Positions 1 through 7,475 of a stretch of 64,000 nucleotides of DNA are shown here, piece after piece (position 1 is the stretch's first letter; every line of letters begins with the position of its first letter). Location of the stretch: the NCBI GenBank assembly GCA_038528965.1, contig JBCBEC010000024.1:1-64000 (forward strand), given 5' to 3'. A model generated the notes under the pieces. It saw nothing but the letters and a program-made list of their open reading frames with translations. It made no database searches and had not been told where the DNA came from. Both the position numbers and the translations under genes were made by a program. The stretch comes from Lewinella sp038528965. GTDB lineage: Bacteria; Bacteroidota; Bacteroidia; Chitinophagales; Saprospiraceae.

Positions 1-2
1 TT

Positions 3-198
3 TTTGAGTTTGAATATTAAACCGTTCCATTTTTGTTTAGCAATACGTCGGCGTATATACCATTGTCTTTGAGTAGCTCAGTCAATTTGATCATTCTTCT
101 AATGAATTGCTCAAATTCACTGGGCTACTCAAAGACAATGGTATATACGCCGACGTATTGCTAAACAAAAATGGAACGGTTTAATATTCAAACTCAAA
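3..198. repeat. Long inverted repeat, 75-bp perfect arms
   Basis: Positions 3-77 and 124-198 are perfect reverse complements. The 46-bp spacer continues as an imperfect palindrome: 79-82 pairs with 119-122 and 84-90 pairs with 111-117. A transcript would fold into one hairpin of about 90 bp. There is no coding potential and no target-site duplication visible, because the left edge is the window edge. It could be a MITE-like element, a large attenuating hairpin, or a fold-back artefact if the window start is a contig end. The mismatches in the inner part argue mildly against a recent artefact. Confidence 0.9.
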
Positions 199-271
199 TA
201 TACAACGAGGCGGAATTTTTCCGTTTTGCCCCTCATTTTATCTATTCAGAAGCACACTTTTCAATTGCCAA

Positions 272-907
272 CTATAGTTTCTGCGCCATCAATAAACCGT
301 CTCTGAGCGGCAGAATGAGGTTAACAAAACGTTCATCAGCCAGTACGCGTTTGTTGAACGCATCCAGCATTTGGGTATCCTGATCGCGCTCACCTGAAAC
401 TACCTTACCGCTCCATAGGACATTATCGGCCAAAAGTAGGCCACCAGAGCGGATACGATCGGCAACTAGGTCTAGGTACTGATCGTATTCTCTTTTGTTA
501 GCGTCAAGAAAAACCAGGTCAAATTGGCCCTCAATGGTGGGAATAATGGTTTTGGCATCACCTTGGTGTAGCTGCACTTTGTCCTGCAGCCCTGCTGCTT
601 GGAGGTGCTTACGGATAAGGAAGACCGTCTCTGGATTTCCTTCAATCGTATGCAACCTACCGGTGCTTACTAGCCCTTCGGCTAAACAGTGCGCACCGTA
701 GCCGGTAAAAGTCCCCACCTCAAGAATTGACTGCGGTTGCATGAGCCGGCTGAGCATGGCCAGAAAACGACCCTGCAGTGGACCAGACAACATTTGTGGA
801 GCTAAAGTTTTGAGATGCGTCTCTCGCTCTAATTGATAGAGGCTATCGGGAGGAGGAGTAGAATGAGCAGTGCAATATTCGTGTATGGCCTTGATCCATG
901 CGTTCAT
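272..907 (-). CDS. SAM-dependent O-methyltransferase (Methyltransf_3 / caffeoyl-CoA OMT type)
   Basis: A cytosolic 211-residue class I methyltransferase that should transfer a methyl group from S-adenosylmethionine to a hydroxyl of a small acceptor. The glycine motif ILEVGTFTGYGAHCLAEGL (about residues 60-78) is SAM motif I. LVFLDANKREYDQYLD followed by GGLLLADNVLWSGKV is the typical metal-binding and post-motif region of this family. Length is typical. The natural acceptor cannot be told from sequence, since bacterial members of the family are often unassigned. The gene is transcribed alone. A TATCTTTG box (minus strand, 919-912) ends 5 nt before the ATG, so the mRNA may be leaderless. Confidence 0.88.
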   Translation of the reverse strand: MNAWIKAIHEYCTAHSTPPPDSLYQLERETHLKTLAPQMLSGPLQGRFLAMLSRLMQPQSILEVGTFTGYGAHCLAEGLVSTGRLHTIEGNPETVFLIRKHLQAAGLQDKVQLHQGDAKTIIPTIEGQFDLVFLDANKREYDQYLDLVADRIRSGGLLLADNVLWSGKVVSGERDQDTQMLDAFNKRVLADERFVNLILPLRDGLLMAQKL

Positions 908-985
908 CGCGCAAAGATAAAACTTGCATCAAAATTGGATTCTACTCCAAGAATAAATGATGCATAGCAGGAATGCGACTGGATA

Positions 986-1174
986 CTATTGTGTATTGCG
1001 GAAGAAGCGAGTTATCCAGCGATAAATGAGCGTAATAATGATGATTGTTAACATGGCAAATCTCTCCTGAAAAAGCGTTTTACGGCCTTTACCTTCGTTA
1101 CTTGTTTTGAGACGTAATAGAAACGCCCAAGTAAGCAAATTGTTACCGCGAAAAAATGTTAAAATTACATCCAA
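986..1174 (-). CDS. Doubtful small ORF, hydrophobic C-terminus
   Basis: 62 codons from an ATG 8 nt after the stop of the minus-strand frame at 1182-1358. The last 22 residues begin with an internal Met and are hydrophobic then basic (MLTIIIITLIYRW), so a very short membrane peptide is conceivable. No family is recognised and composition gives no decisive coding signal. I regard it as probably not a gene. Confidence 0.18.
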   Translation of the reverse strand: MDVILTFFRGNNLLTWAFLLRLKTSNEGKGRKTLFQERFAMLTIIIITLIYRWITRFFRNTQ

Positions 1175-1181
1175 GTAAAAT

Positions 1182-1358
1182 TCAGTACCAAATTTCGTGC
1201 TTTAGGGCATTTACAAAAATTATCATTGTTAACCATCTGACTACCTCATGAAATAAATTATTCTGACCTTCAGTTAATGTAATACTACTGCTGTGAGCCA
1301 CACTACCACTAACACTATCCGGATCGGCTTTACCAATCAAGAAGCCTCCATAAGCCAT
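1182..1358 (-). CDS. Doubtful small ORF, 58 aa
   Basis: An ATG-initiated frame of 58 codons, divergent from the beta-propeller gene at 1372. It contains a soluble-looking first half (GKADPDSVSGSVAHSSS) and no cysteines. It could be a small gene, a gene remnant or chance. There is no recognised family and nothing in the context supports a role. Confidence 0.18.
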   Translation of the reverse strand: MAYGGFLIGKADPDSVSGSVAHSSSITLTEGQNNLFHEVVRWLTMIIFVNALKHEIWY

Positions 1359-1371
1359 TAACTACAGTAGG

Positions 1372-2280
1372 ATGACCACTAACCAACTTATTTGCATTTT
1401 CCTTCTTTTGCCATTTAGCTTATTAGCTCAATCAAACACCAACTATTCTGGGCAATACGACTGGGCGAACCCCAGTGCGAGCATGAGTATTTCTGATGAG
1501 CTCATGGAAATCTCAGGCCTGACCTACGTCCCGAATAGCTCTTATCTCTTTGCGATTCAAGACGAATTGGGAACCTTATTTATGCTGGATAAAGAGAGTG
1601 GACGCACGGTACAGCAAATCCCGTTCTGGAAAGAAGGTGACTACGAAGGTGTAGAATGGGCCAATGGGAATGTATACGTCGTCAAAAGCTCGGGGACGAT
1701 TTATGAGGTGGTGAGTGTTGGGACGGTACATCAGTCCGTGCTGAAATTCAATGGCTTCCTGGGCAGTGATAATGATATAGAGGGATTTGCCTACGATGCC
1801 AAAAATCAGCAACTCTTATTAGCGTGTAAAGCGGAGCCGGGCGATGAGATTGACCCCAACCGTTTCAAAGCCATCTATAGTTTTGATTTAAGAACAAAAG
1901 TTTTCTCCGAAGAGCCGCTAATCTTGTTAGATCGCCATGCTTTCGATGCCTATCTACGTCAGTGCACGCCTGGTCCTAATCACACTAAGTTGTGCGATAT
2001 TTTCGACCCCGAAAAGGAAGACTTCGATCTGAATCCTACGGCCCTAGCGATCCACCCCATTACGGGGCATTTTTATCTCACTTCCTCCAAAGGGAATCTA
2101 CTCCTAATCATTGATCGTGGTGGTAATATTATGCACATTCATAAACTGCCTAAGAATCTTCATCGTCAACCAGAGGGGCTTTGCTTTGATGAGCAGGGGA
2201 ATCTGTACATTTCCAACGAACAAAAAAAGGACTCACCGGCAGTCATCCACTACTACACTTACGACCCAAATCGGCGTTAA
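1372..2280 (+). CDS. Secreted SdiA-regulated-type beta-propeller protein
   Basis: 302 residues with a signal peptide at 1-19 (hydrophobic run ICIFLLLPFSLLAQ). The rest resembles the SdiA-regulated/YjiK family. Propeller blade motifs are visible: LMEISGLTYVPNSSYLFAIQDE, EGVEWANGNVYVV, DNDIEGFAYDAKNQQLLLACK and QPEGLCFDEQGNLYISNE. Members are predicted six-bladed propellers in the periplasm or on the surface, and their biochemical role is poorly known, though phytase- or esterase-like hydrolysis has been suggested. AGTAGG lies just before the ATG. It is transcribed alone, upstream of the E2 gene but separated by 170 bp with a possible promoter at 2357. Confidence 0.8.
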   Translation: MTTNQLICIFLLLPFSLLAQSNTNYSGQYDWANPSASMSISDELMEISGLTYVPNSSYLFAIQDELGTLFMLDKESGRTVQQIPFWKEGDYEGVEWANGNVYVVKSSGTIYEVVSVGTVHQSVLKFNGFLGSDNDIEGFAYDAKNQQLLLACKAEPGDEIDPNRFKAIYSFDLRTKVFSEEPLILLDRHAFDAYLRQCTPGPNHTKLCDIFDPEKEDFDLNPTALAIHPITGHFYLTSSKGNLLLIIDRGGNIMHIHKLPKNLHRQPEGLCFDEQGNLYISNEQKKDSPAVIHYYTYDPNRR

Positions 2281-2356
2281 AAGTGTTATTAACACAGTTG
2301 AGTAGCCAATACAAGGCCCTGAGCTTGCTGTAACACCAAATTTGTCAAGGCAAATT

Positions 2357-2386
2357 TTGTTTTGTCAGGCAAAGAATGCAAGTTTG
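2357..2386 (+). promoter_or_regulatory. Candidate promoter of the E2 gene
   Basis: TTTTG (TTG at 2357-2359), then 19 nt, then CAAGTTTG (2379-2386). This resembles the Bacteroidota pattern TTG-N20-TAnnTTTG with one mismatch in the -7 box. It lies 64 bp before the ATG. Confidence 0.4.
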
Positions 2387-2450
2387 CGGTAGCAGAAAAT
2401 TGGGTGCTCTTATGCCCCATAATCCACACAACGCCACAGCATAACTGCTC

Positions 2451-3689
2451 ATGAGTATAGTAGAAATGAAAGTCCCTGTAATTGGGGAATCCATAACCGA
2501 AGTAACCCTTTCTCAATGGCTAAAAGCCGACGGTGATTTTGTAGCGCTGGATGAACCCATCTGCGAGTTTGAATCAGACAAAGCCACCCTCGAATTTCCG
2601 GCCGAAGCCGCTGGCAAGCTCATTCACGTAGCAAAGGAAGATGATGACCTGGAGATTGGCGCTCTAGTAGCCAAGATTGATACCAGCGTAAGTAGTGGGT
2701 CAAGCAGTGCGCCTGCTGCTCCGGCACCAGCTGCGGAAGAGAAGAAAGAGGACAGTGCTCCAGCTCCGGCCGTAGCAGAGAACAAGGAAACCTACGCTAG
2801 TGGTCACCCTAGCCCAGCAGCCAGCAAGATTCTAGCTGAGAAGAATATCTCTCCTGCCGATGTACAAGGCAGCGGCCGCGATGGCCGAATCACCAAAGCT
2901 GATGCCGAAAAGGCTACTGCCCCTGCCCCAGCACCTGCTGCTAAAACAGCTGCTGCACCTAGCGCACCAGCTCCGAGAGCAGACTTCAGCAGAGGAGAAT
3001 CGCGTAAGAAGATGAGCCGCATGCGCCGGACCATCGCTACACGCCTAACCAAGGCGAAGAACGAGACTGCTATGCTGACCACCTTCAACGAGGTGGACCT
3101 GACCAACGTCATGGCATTGCGCAAGCAAGTACAGGAGAAATTTGTGGAGAAGTTTGGCGTAAAGCTTGGCTTTATGTCGCTGTTTGCTAAGGCCTGTGCT
3201 AAAGCACTGATGGAAAAGCCAGACGTAAACGCCTTTATTGATGGCAATGAGCTGGTGTACCACGATTACGCTGATATTTCAATTGCCATCTCTACGCCAA
3301 CCGGCTTGGTAGTACCGCCCGTCAAGAATGTAGAATCTCTGTCGTTCGCCGAAATCGAAATAGAGATTAAGCGCTTGGCCAGCCGCGCCCGCAGCGGCGA
3401 GCTAACCTTAGAAGAAATGCAAGGCGGCACCTTCGCAATCACAAACGGTGGGGTCTTTGGCTCTTTGCTCAGCACACCAATCCTCAACACGCCACAGTCC
3501 GCTATTCTGGGCATGCACGGCATCGTGAAGCGCCCAATGGCAATCGACGGTGAAGTGAAGATTCGCCCAATGATGTATCTGGCGCTATCTTATGACCACC
3601 GAGTGATTGACGGTAGTACTTCTGTTACCTTCCTGGTAAGAGTGAAGGAGTTGCTGGAGAATCCAAATCTATTGTTACTAGATATTTAA
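2451..3689 (+). CDS. sucB: 2-oxoglutarate dehydrogenase E2 (dihydrolipoyllysine succinyltransferase)
   Basis: The core acyltransferase of a 2-oxo acid dehydrogenase complex, transferring succinyl from lipoate to CoA in the TCA cycle. Domains: lipoyl domain at residues 1-77 with lipoyl Lys44 in ESDKATLEF; an Ala/Pro-rich linker; a peripheral subunit-binding domain around 118-152 (ASPAASKILAEKNI); a second Ala/Pro linker; and the catalytic domain from about 180 to 412. The active-site motif is YDHRVIDG with His383 and Asp387. The GESITEV start and the succinyltransferase-like catalytic domain fit SucB better than pyruvate or branched-chain E2. The E1 and E3 genes are not adjacent. A terminator follows at 3726. 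Confidence 0.9.
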   Translation: MSIVEMKVPVIGESITEVTLSQWLKADGDFVALDEPICEFESDKATLEFPAEAAGKLIHVAKEDDDLEIGALVAKIDTSVSSGSSSAPAAPAPAAEEKKEDSAPAPAVAENKETYASGHPSPAASKILAEKNISPADVQGSGRDGRITKADAEKATAPAPAPAAKTAAAPSAPAPRADFSRGESRKKMSRMRRTIATRLTKAKNETAMLTTFNEVDLTNVMALRKQVQEKFVEKFGVKLGFMSLFAKACAKALMEKPDVNAFIDGNELVYHDYADISIAISTPTGLVVPPVKNVESLSFAEIEIEIKRLASRARSGELTLEEMQGGTFAITNGGVFGSLLSTPILNTPQSAILGMHGIVKRPMAIDGEVKIRPMMYLALSYDHRVIDGSTSVTFLVRVKELLENPNLLLLDI

Positions 3690-3725
3690 GACGTGGCGCA
3701 TCTGCGCAGTTTGTTAAAATATACG

Positions 3726-3759
3726 AAAGAGGCTGCTTCTAGTGAGGCAGCCTCTTTTT
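3726..3759. terminator. Bidirectional terminator
   Basis: A perfect 11-bp stem (3726-3736 with 3747-3757), a 10-nt loop, and A and T flanks on the two sides. It lies between the convergent E2 gene and the lipoprotein gene ending at 3830. Confidence 0.85.
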
Positions 3760-3829
3760 ATTGAACGCTACTATTGCTTGGACCTGATTTAATACTGGCA
3801 ACTTCTTTTTCTCAAAACTTAGGCATCAT

Positions 3830-4447
3830 CTAATCTTCCCAAACATCAGGAAAGTTGTTCCCGTTGTCATCAATATCCGAGAAATTGCATATTCCGTCAT
3901 TGTCAGCATCACCCGCACTCTCAACTGCTGTTGTATTGGGATCATCTGCACCAAAAATACCGGTACAGCCAAAATCTTCGAGATAGCAATTTTGAACATC
4001 ATATTGTACAGCAGGGAAATTGTAGCCGCTGATTATTTGGCCACCAACTAAGATATTGAATGCTTTAGCGGTTACATCACCGTGTGTTTCAGGAGCATAG
4101 CTGAAAGCTGCAACACTATTAGATACACGTTTACCGGCAGGAATTATCAGTACTTTAGCTTCGACAAAGGCTCCGTTTTTTACAACTCCGGCCTGGACTT
4201 CTCGGTCTTCAGTGTGAGTTTCTGATGCCGAAGCATAAATGGTATAATGATGTTTTAATGCATCACAAGAACCTTCTCTAACAATTCCCACAAAAACATT
4301 TCCAAGCGTAGGTGACGGAGCCAAGCCACGGCTTTTCTCAATGGATACCGGAGTAATATCTTCCTCTAAAGACTCCGTATTACAGGATGCTAAAATGAAG
4401 AACAAAAATAAAATAGTCAGACTCGAAAAAATAAATGATCTATTCAT
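3830..4447 (-). CDS. Lipoprotein, paralogue of the gene at 4611-5201
   Basis: 205 residues. A lipoprotein signal peptide ends in LASC (Cys22). The mature part has no recognised domain. It shares an architecture with the next gene upstream: a Cys-x-x-Leu element followed by an aromatic/His run, an IPAGKRVSN element in mid-protein matching IPANDYASN in the neighbour, then a NCYLED element matching NCYEET. The C-terminus is Asp/Asn-rich (GDADNDGICNFSDIDDNGNN), like a calcium-binding thrombospondin type 3 or dockerin-like loop. Probably on the outer membrane, function unknown. Confidence 0.75.
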   Translation of the reverse strand: MNRSFIFSSLTILFLFFILASCNTESLEEDITPVSIEKSRGLAPSPTLGNVFVGIVREGSCDALKHHYTIYASASETHTEDREVQAGVVKNGAFVEAKVLIIPAGKRVSNSVAAFSYAPETHGDVTAKAFNILVGGQIISGYNFPAVQYDVQNCYLEDFGCTGIFGADDPNTTAVESAGDADNDGICNFSDIDDNGNNFPDVWED

Positions 4448-4610
4448 GTTTACTCATTTAAAAGTGATTATACAACCTGAATTACTCCAACTATAAAAAT
4501 TGACCATCAACAGTTTCATCTAGATCTCATCTCTAACAGTTGGAAAATTCAGGTTATAGTTTATGGTTTGAAGCGCTGCTATCTATTTTCGCTTCGATGA
4601 AGCTTAACAC

Positions 4611-5201
4611 TTAAAAAAGCGTTGCTGGGCCTTCATCGTCATCATCACAAGTGTTGGTCAGGTGACAAGGTAGCGTCTCTTCGTAGCAGTTTTCAACTGG
4701 AATAGAAGCACAGGTAGCCCGGTAGTCTGTTTCTTCCACCCAGCCAGCCGAGGTGTGCTTCAACACACTACTCACCTCCATTAAAATAGAGTTATACCGG
4801 ATATGAGCAAAGGGAAAGGTATTTACCCGATTAGAGGCATAATCATTAGCCGGTATGGTGAGGCTGTAGGTATTCGGAATAGAAGAGCGATTACCATTTC
4901 TCCAACCAAATACTGTGACTAATCGCGTATAGGGTTTAGCACTACCCGCGTAAACTACGGTCTCGTACTCGTAGCCAGTGTGATATAGACCGTTGCAAGT
5001 TCCTGCTTGTTCTACATAAGGACTGAGTCGAAAACTAGAGGTGGGATCACCTACTGGGCAGCCCGTTGGAGGAAATGTCCCCAGTCCGCCTCTCGCTGTT
5101 CCTTGTTGCTCCGACTCCACTACATTAGGTAGTTCTAAAACTTCTTCTTTTTCACAGGAAAAGAGCAAGAAGAAAAGCAAAAACAAAATACTGTTTTTCA
5201 T
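4611..5201 (-). CDS. Lipoprotein, paralogue of the gene at 3830-4447
   Basis: 196 residues with a very short signal peptide and lipobox LFSC (Cys16). The mature part carries the IPANDYASN and NCYEET elements and scattered cysteines in common with the downstream neighbour. The C-terminus is again acidic (CDDDDEGP). No known family is recognised. The two genes are 160 bp apart on the same strand and look like an old tandem duplication. Confidence 0.75.
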   Translation of the reverse strand: MKNSILFLLFFLLFSCEKEEVLELPNVVESEQQGTARGGLGTFPPTGCPVGDPTSSFRLSPYVEQAGTCNGLYHTGYEYETVVYAGSAKPYTRLVTVFGWRNGNRSSIPNTYSLTIPANDYASNRVNTFPFAHIRYNSILMEVSSVLKHTSAGWVEETDYRATCASIPVENCYEETLPCHLTNTCDDDDEGPATLF

Positions 5202-5744
5202 GATTTGAATTTTTGATTTTATTACGCCTACTTTCTTCTTTTAAGTCGTTGTTCAGCTTTTTCGACGGTCATTAGTTTTGTTAGCCTTGTTGTCTACTCT
5301 ACCCAAAGCAGACCTGGACAACAACGAGCGCGAAGGCGCTGGAAAAACGCGACTAAACAGAGCGAACAAATGAGGATTTTAAAATTCATATGCTATGTCA
5401 TTCTAATGATCTGAGCATAAAGTTAGGCGCCACTTTCACTGCTCACAATAGCGGCTGAATCAGCGTTTCGCCCTATTTCAAATCCGTAGTATTGTATTAC
5501 AAAAGCGCCTTTTAGAGAGGAAGAGATATGCACACAAGAGAGGTAAATCGGCGTAATAGATTGTTCGAAATGTCGAGTAAAATACTTATTAAACAGCCGG
5601 GTAGTAAAACCCGAAAGTCAGCTGATGAGCGTATAATCTAAAACGCCCCAAAACAAGTCATTAACGACTTATTTTGAGGCACTTAATTAACAGAAAACAA
5701 ACTTACAACAGGACTATGAGCCGTCTCTAAACTGAATATTTCTG
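5202..5744. other. Intergenic region with terminator and a doubtful 37-codon frame
   Basis: 543 bp without a clear gene. It holds short hairpins near 5286-5325 (TTGTTGTC pairing with GACAACAA) and 5327-5340 (AGCGC-GAAG-GCGCT). A plus-strand 37-codon frame at 5528-5641 begins with ATG behind a purine-rich AGAGAGGAAGAG, but it ends inside the terminator of the opposite gene and is probably fortuitous. The terminator at 5641-5680 is listed separately. Confidence 0.5.
5641..5680 (-). terminator. Terminator of the lipoprotein gene at 5745
   Basis: A 15-bp stem (5666-5680 with 5645-5659) and 6-nt loop. Two of the pairs are G-U only when read as minus-strand RNA, which points to the minus strand as the functional one. 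GUUUU follows the stem. Confidence 0.7.
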
Positions 5745-6563
5745 TTATTCGTTTAAAAACAATCTAAAGTCTATCCTCTCCAGTTCAGCGTACCCACAGC
5801 TTGGGTTTTCCACTATCCTGTGAGGTCTACATACAATAATCTTATTCCTTGAGTTAGCTAAATTGGGGTTAGCGACAGCCTCCTGTGTATCTATATCTAC
5901 ATTAACATCTTGTCCTGGAAATATTAGCCCGCTTATTGTATAAGAAATTTTATAACCATAATTGTCATTGCCAATCGTTAGGGGATGTGCCGTAGAGTAA
6001 TAGTCGTTGTTTCTACCTTCGACGAACGCATTAACAAAAAACAACTCTAAACAGTTATCTACAGTCAAAAAATCAAGAAAAGCACGAATACTTGTAAGGT
6101 TATTTTGACGTGAAGTTGGTGGTATTACTTGATTGTGTGAGGGCTCAGGAAAAAACTGCTCATCTCCATCAATGTTACTAAGCTGATACGTAGCGTACTG
6201 AAGGAAGAGCTCTCGAAACCTCGGAGTGTATGCTCCATCAATAAGAAGTTGATCCAAGCCAATCGCAGGAGTACTTTGCAAGCTCAACAATTCCATCACC
6301 TCTAATCGGGCATCCTCATCCATGTAAATAACCCTAGCGGCTATGTAAGATGCCCATTGCATTCTGCGCTCTAGAATATCATGATTATCAAGTTGACTTG
6401 AGCGTTTTGAAAGCGTAGTTTTACCAGAATCATTGTCTGTATGAGTGGCTATTTGAAGTTCTTCGACAAGTGCTTCTTCCTGGCAGCCATACTGACTTAA
6501 TAGTCCAACCAAGAATAAAGTGTAGATAAAAAAACGGGGAAATACATTAAGTTGATGGGGCAT
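5745..6563 (-). CDS. Lipoprotein of unknown function
   Basis: 272 residues. The signal peptide ends in the lipobox SQYGC (Cys27). The first half is helical and charged (RMQWASYIAARVIYMDEDARLEVMEL) and the second half is beta-rich with two late cysteines (IIVCRPHR, PSCGYAE). No family is recognised. It lies 160 bp downstream of the LytTR regulator gene on the same strand and has its own terminator, so it may be a target of or co-transcribed with that two-component system; this is inference. Confidence 0.7.
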   Translation of the reverse strand: MPHQLNVFPRFFIYTLFLVGLLSQYGCQEEALVEELQIATHTDNDSGKTTLSKRSSQLDNHDILERRMQWASYIAARVIYMDEDARLEVMELLSLQSTPAIGLDQLLIDGAYTPRFRELFLQYATYQLSNIDGDEQFFPEPSHNQVIPPTSRQNNLTSIRAFLDFLTVDNCLELFFVNAFVEGRNNDYYSTAHPLTIGNDNYGYKISYTISGLIFPGQDVNVDIDTQEAVANPNLANSRNKIIVCRPHRIVENPSCGYAELERIDFRLFLNE

Positions 6564-6722
6564 ATTAAAAGGTTTTATTAATTGATAAAAAGCAAATACT
6601 ACCTTTTTTAAGATTTAAAAAAGTGCGCTTACAATTACGCCTGCAAGTATTACAATAGTGTTTAACACTATTCCATATTCGAAAAAACAGGAATGGTACA
6701 GTTCTCTATTTTACCCGAACAC

Positions 6723-7475
6723 CTAATTGAAGATTCGTGCTAAGGTGTACTCTTTTCTGCGATAAGAGACCGGTATCTCGGCAGTTGTATTTATAATCAA
6801 TGTGCCACGCTTGTCGTATTTTAAGACATGCTCCTTATTGACAAGATAGGATTGATGGCAGCGAACGAAGGTATCTTCAGACAGGATTTCCTGCACTTTT
6901 TTCATCGATTTTGTAATAACGACCTTCCCCAATTCGCGTGTGTAAAATGTGGTATAATGACCGTCTGAGTGGCAGTAGTATATATCTTCTTCGTATACCG
7001 CAAATACGGCTTCCGTGGTTTTTAGAATGACCCGTTTTTTTTCCGTCCCCCGAAAGTATTCACTTGAAACATTGATAAGCTGTTCTAGCTTATTTTGAAT
7101 AGAATCTCTTTCTCCAATACGCTCTAAAGCCTTATTAACGGAAGCCTTGAATTCATCACCATCTACCGGTTTTAACAAATAATCCAGTGCCCCTGCCTTG
7201 ATCGCCTTAATGGCATGTTGGTCGTAAGCCGTAATGAAAATAACTTCAAACCCCTTGTATGTAATCTGTTCCAACAGGTCAAAACCAGTACCCGGAGATA
7301 AGTGGATGTCTAACAACAAAAGTTCGGGCTCATGTCGGGCCACTAGAGCTAAACCACTCTTTAAGCTATCCGCTTCTGCTACAATTACAATGTCTTGGCT
7401 AAAGTGCTGCTCTAAATAATCACGCAGAATTTCACGTACACTTGATTCGTCATCAACAATTATCACTCTAACCAT
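6723..7475 (-). CDS. LytTR-family response regulator
   Basis: 250 residues. The receiver domain (1-120) has the acidic pocket DDE at 8-10, phosphoacceptor Asp56 in LLLLDIHL and the conserved Lys in YLLKPVDG. The C-terminal LytTR DNA-binding domain covers about 150-250, with the usual FVRCHQSYLVN signature. It would bind DNA after phosphorylation by the kinase encoded just upstream. Its start overlaps the end of the kinase gene by 8 bp, so the two are translationally coupled partners. Confidence 0.93.
   Translation of the reverse strand: MVRVIIVDDESSVREILRDYLEQHFSQDIVIVAEADSLKSGLALVARHEPELLLLDIHLSPGTGFDLLEQITYKGFEVIFITAYDQHAIKAIKAGALDYLLKPVDGDEFKASVNKALERIGERDSIQNKLEQLINVSSEYFRGTEKKRVILKTTEAVFAVYEEDIYYCHSDGHYTTFYTRELGKVVITKSMKKVQEILSEDTFVRCHQSYLVNKEHVLKYDKRGTLIINTTAEIPVSYRRKEYTLARIFN

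Larger units (their letters stand above)
908..1371. other. Intergenic region with two doubtful small ORFs
   Basis: No recognisable gene. Two short minus-strand frames lie in tandem here (1182-1358, 58 codons; 986-1174, 62 codons) and are listed separately as doubtful. No strong terminator was seen. The right end carries the leader of the secreted beta-propeller gene that starts at 1372. Confidence 0.5.

Noticed and set aside
171..383. Plus-strand frame beginning in the inverted repeat
   Set aside because: It runs antisense into the O-methyltransferase gene and has no protein-like features.
2804..3247. Minus-strand frame opposite the E2 gene
   Set aside because: Shadow produced by the Ala/Pro-rich linker codons.
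5528..5641. 37-codon plus-strand frame with purine-rich leader
   Set aside because: Ends inside the terminator of the opposite gene; no further support.
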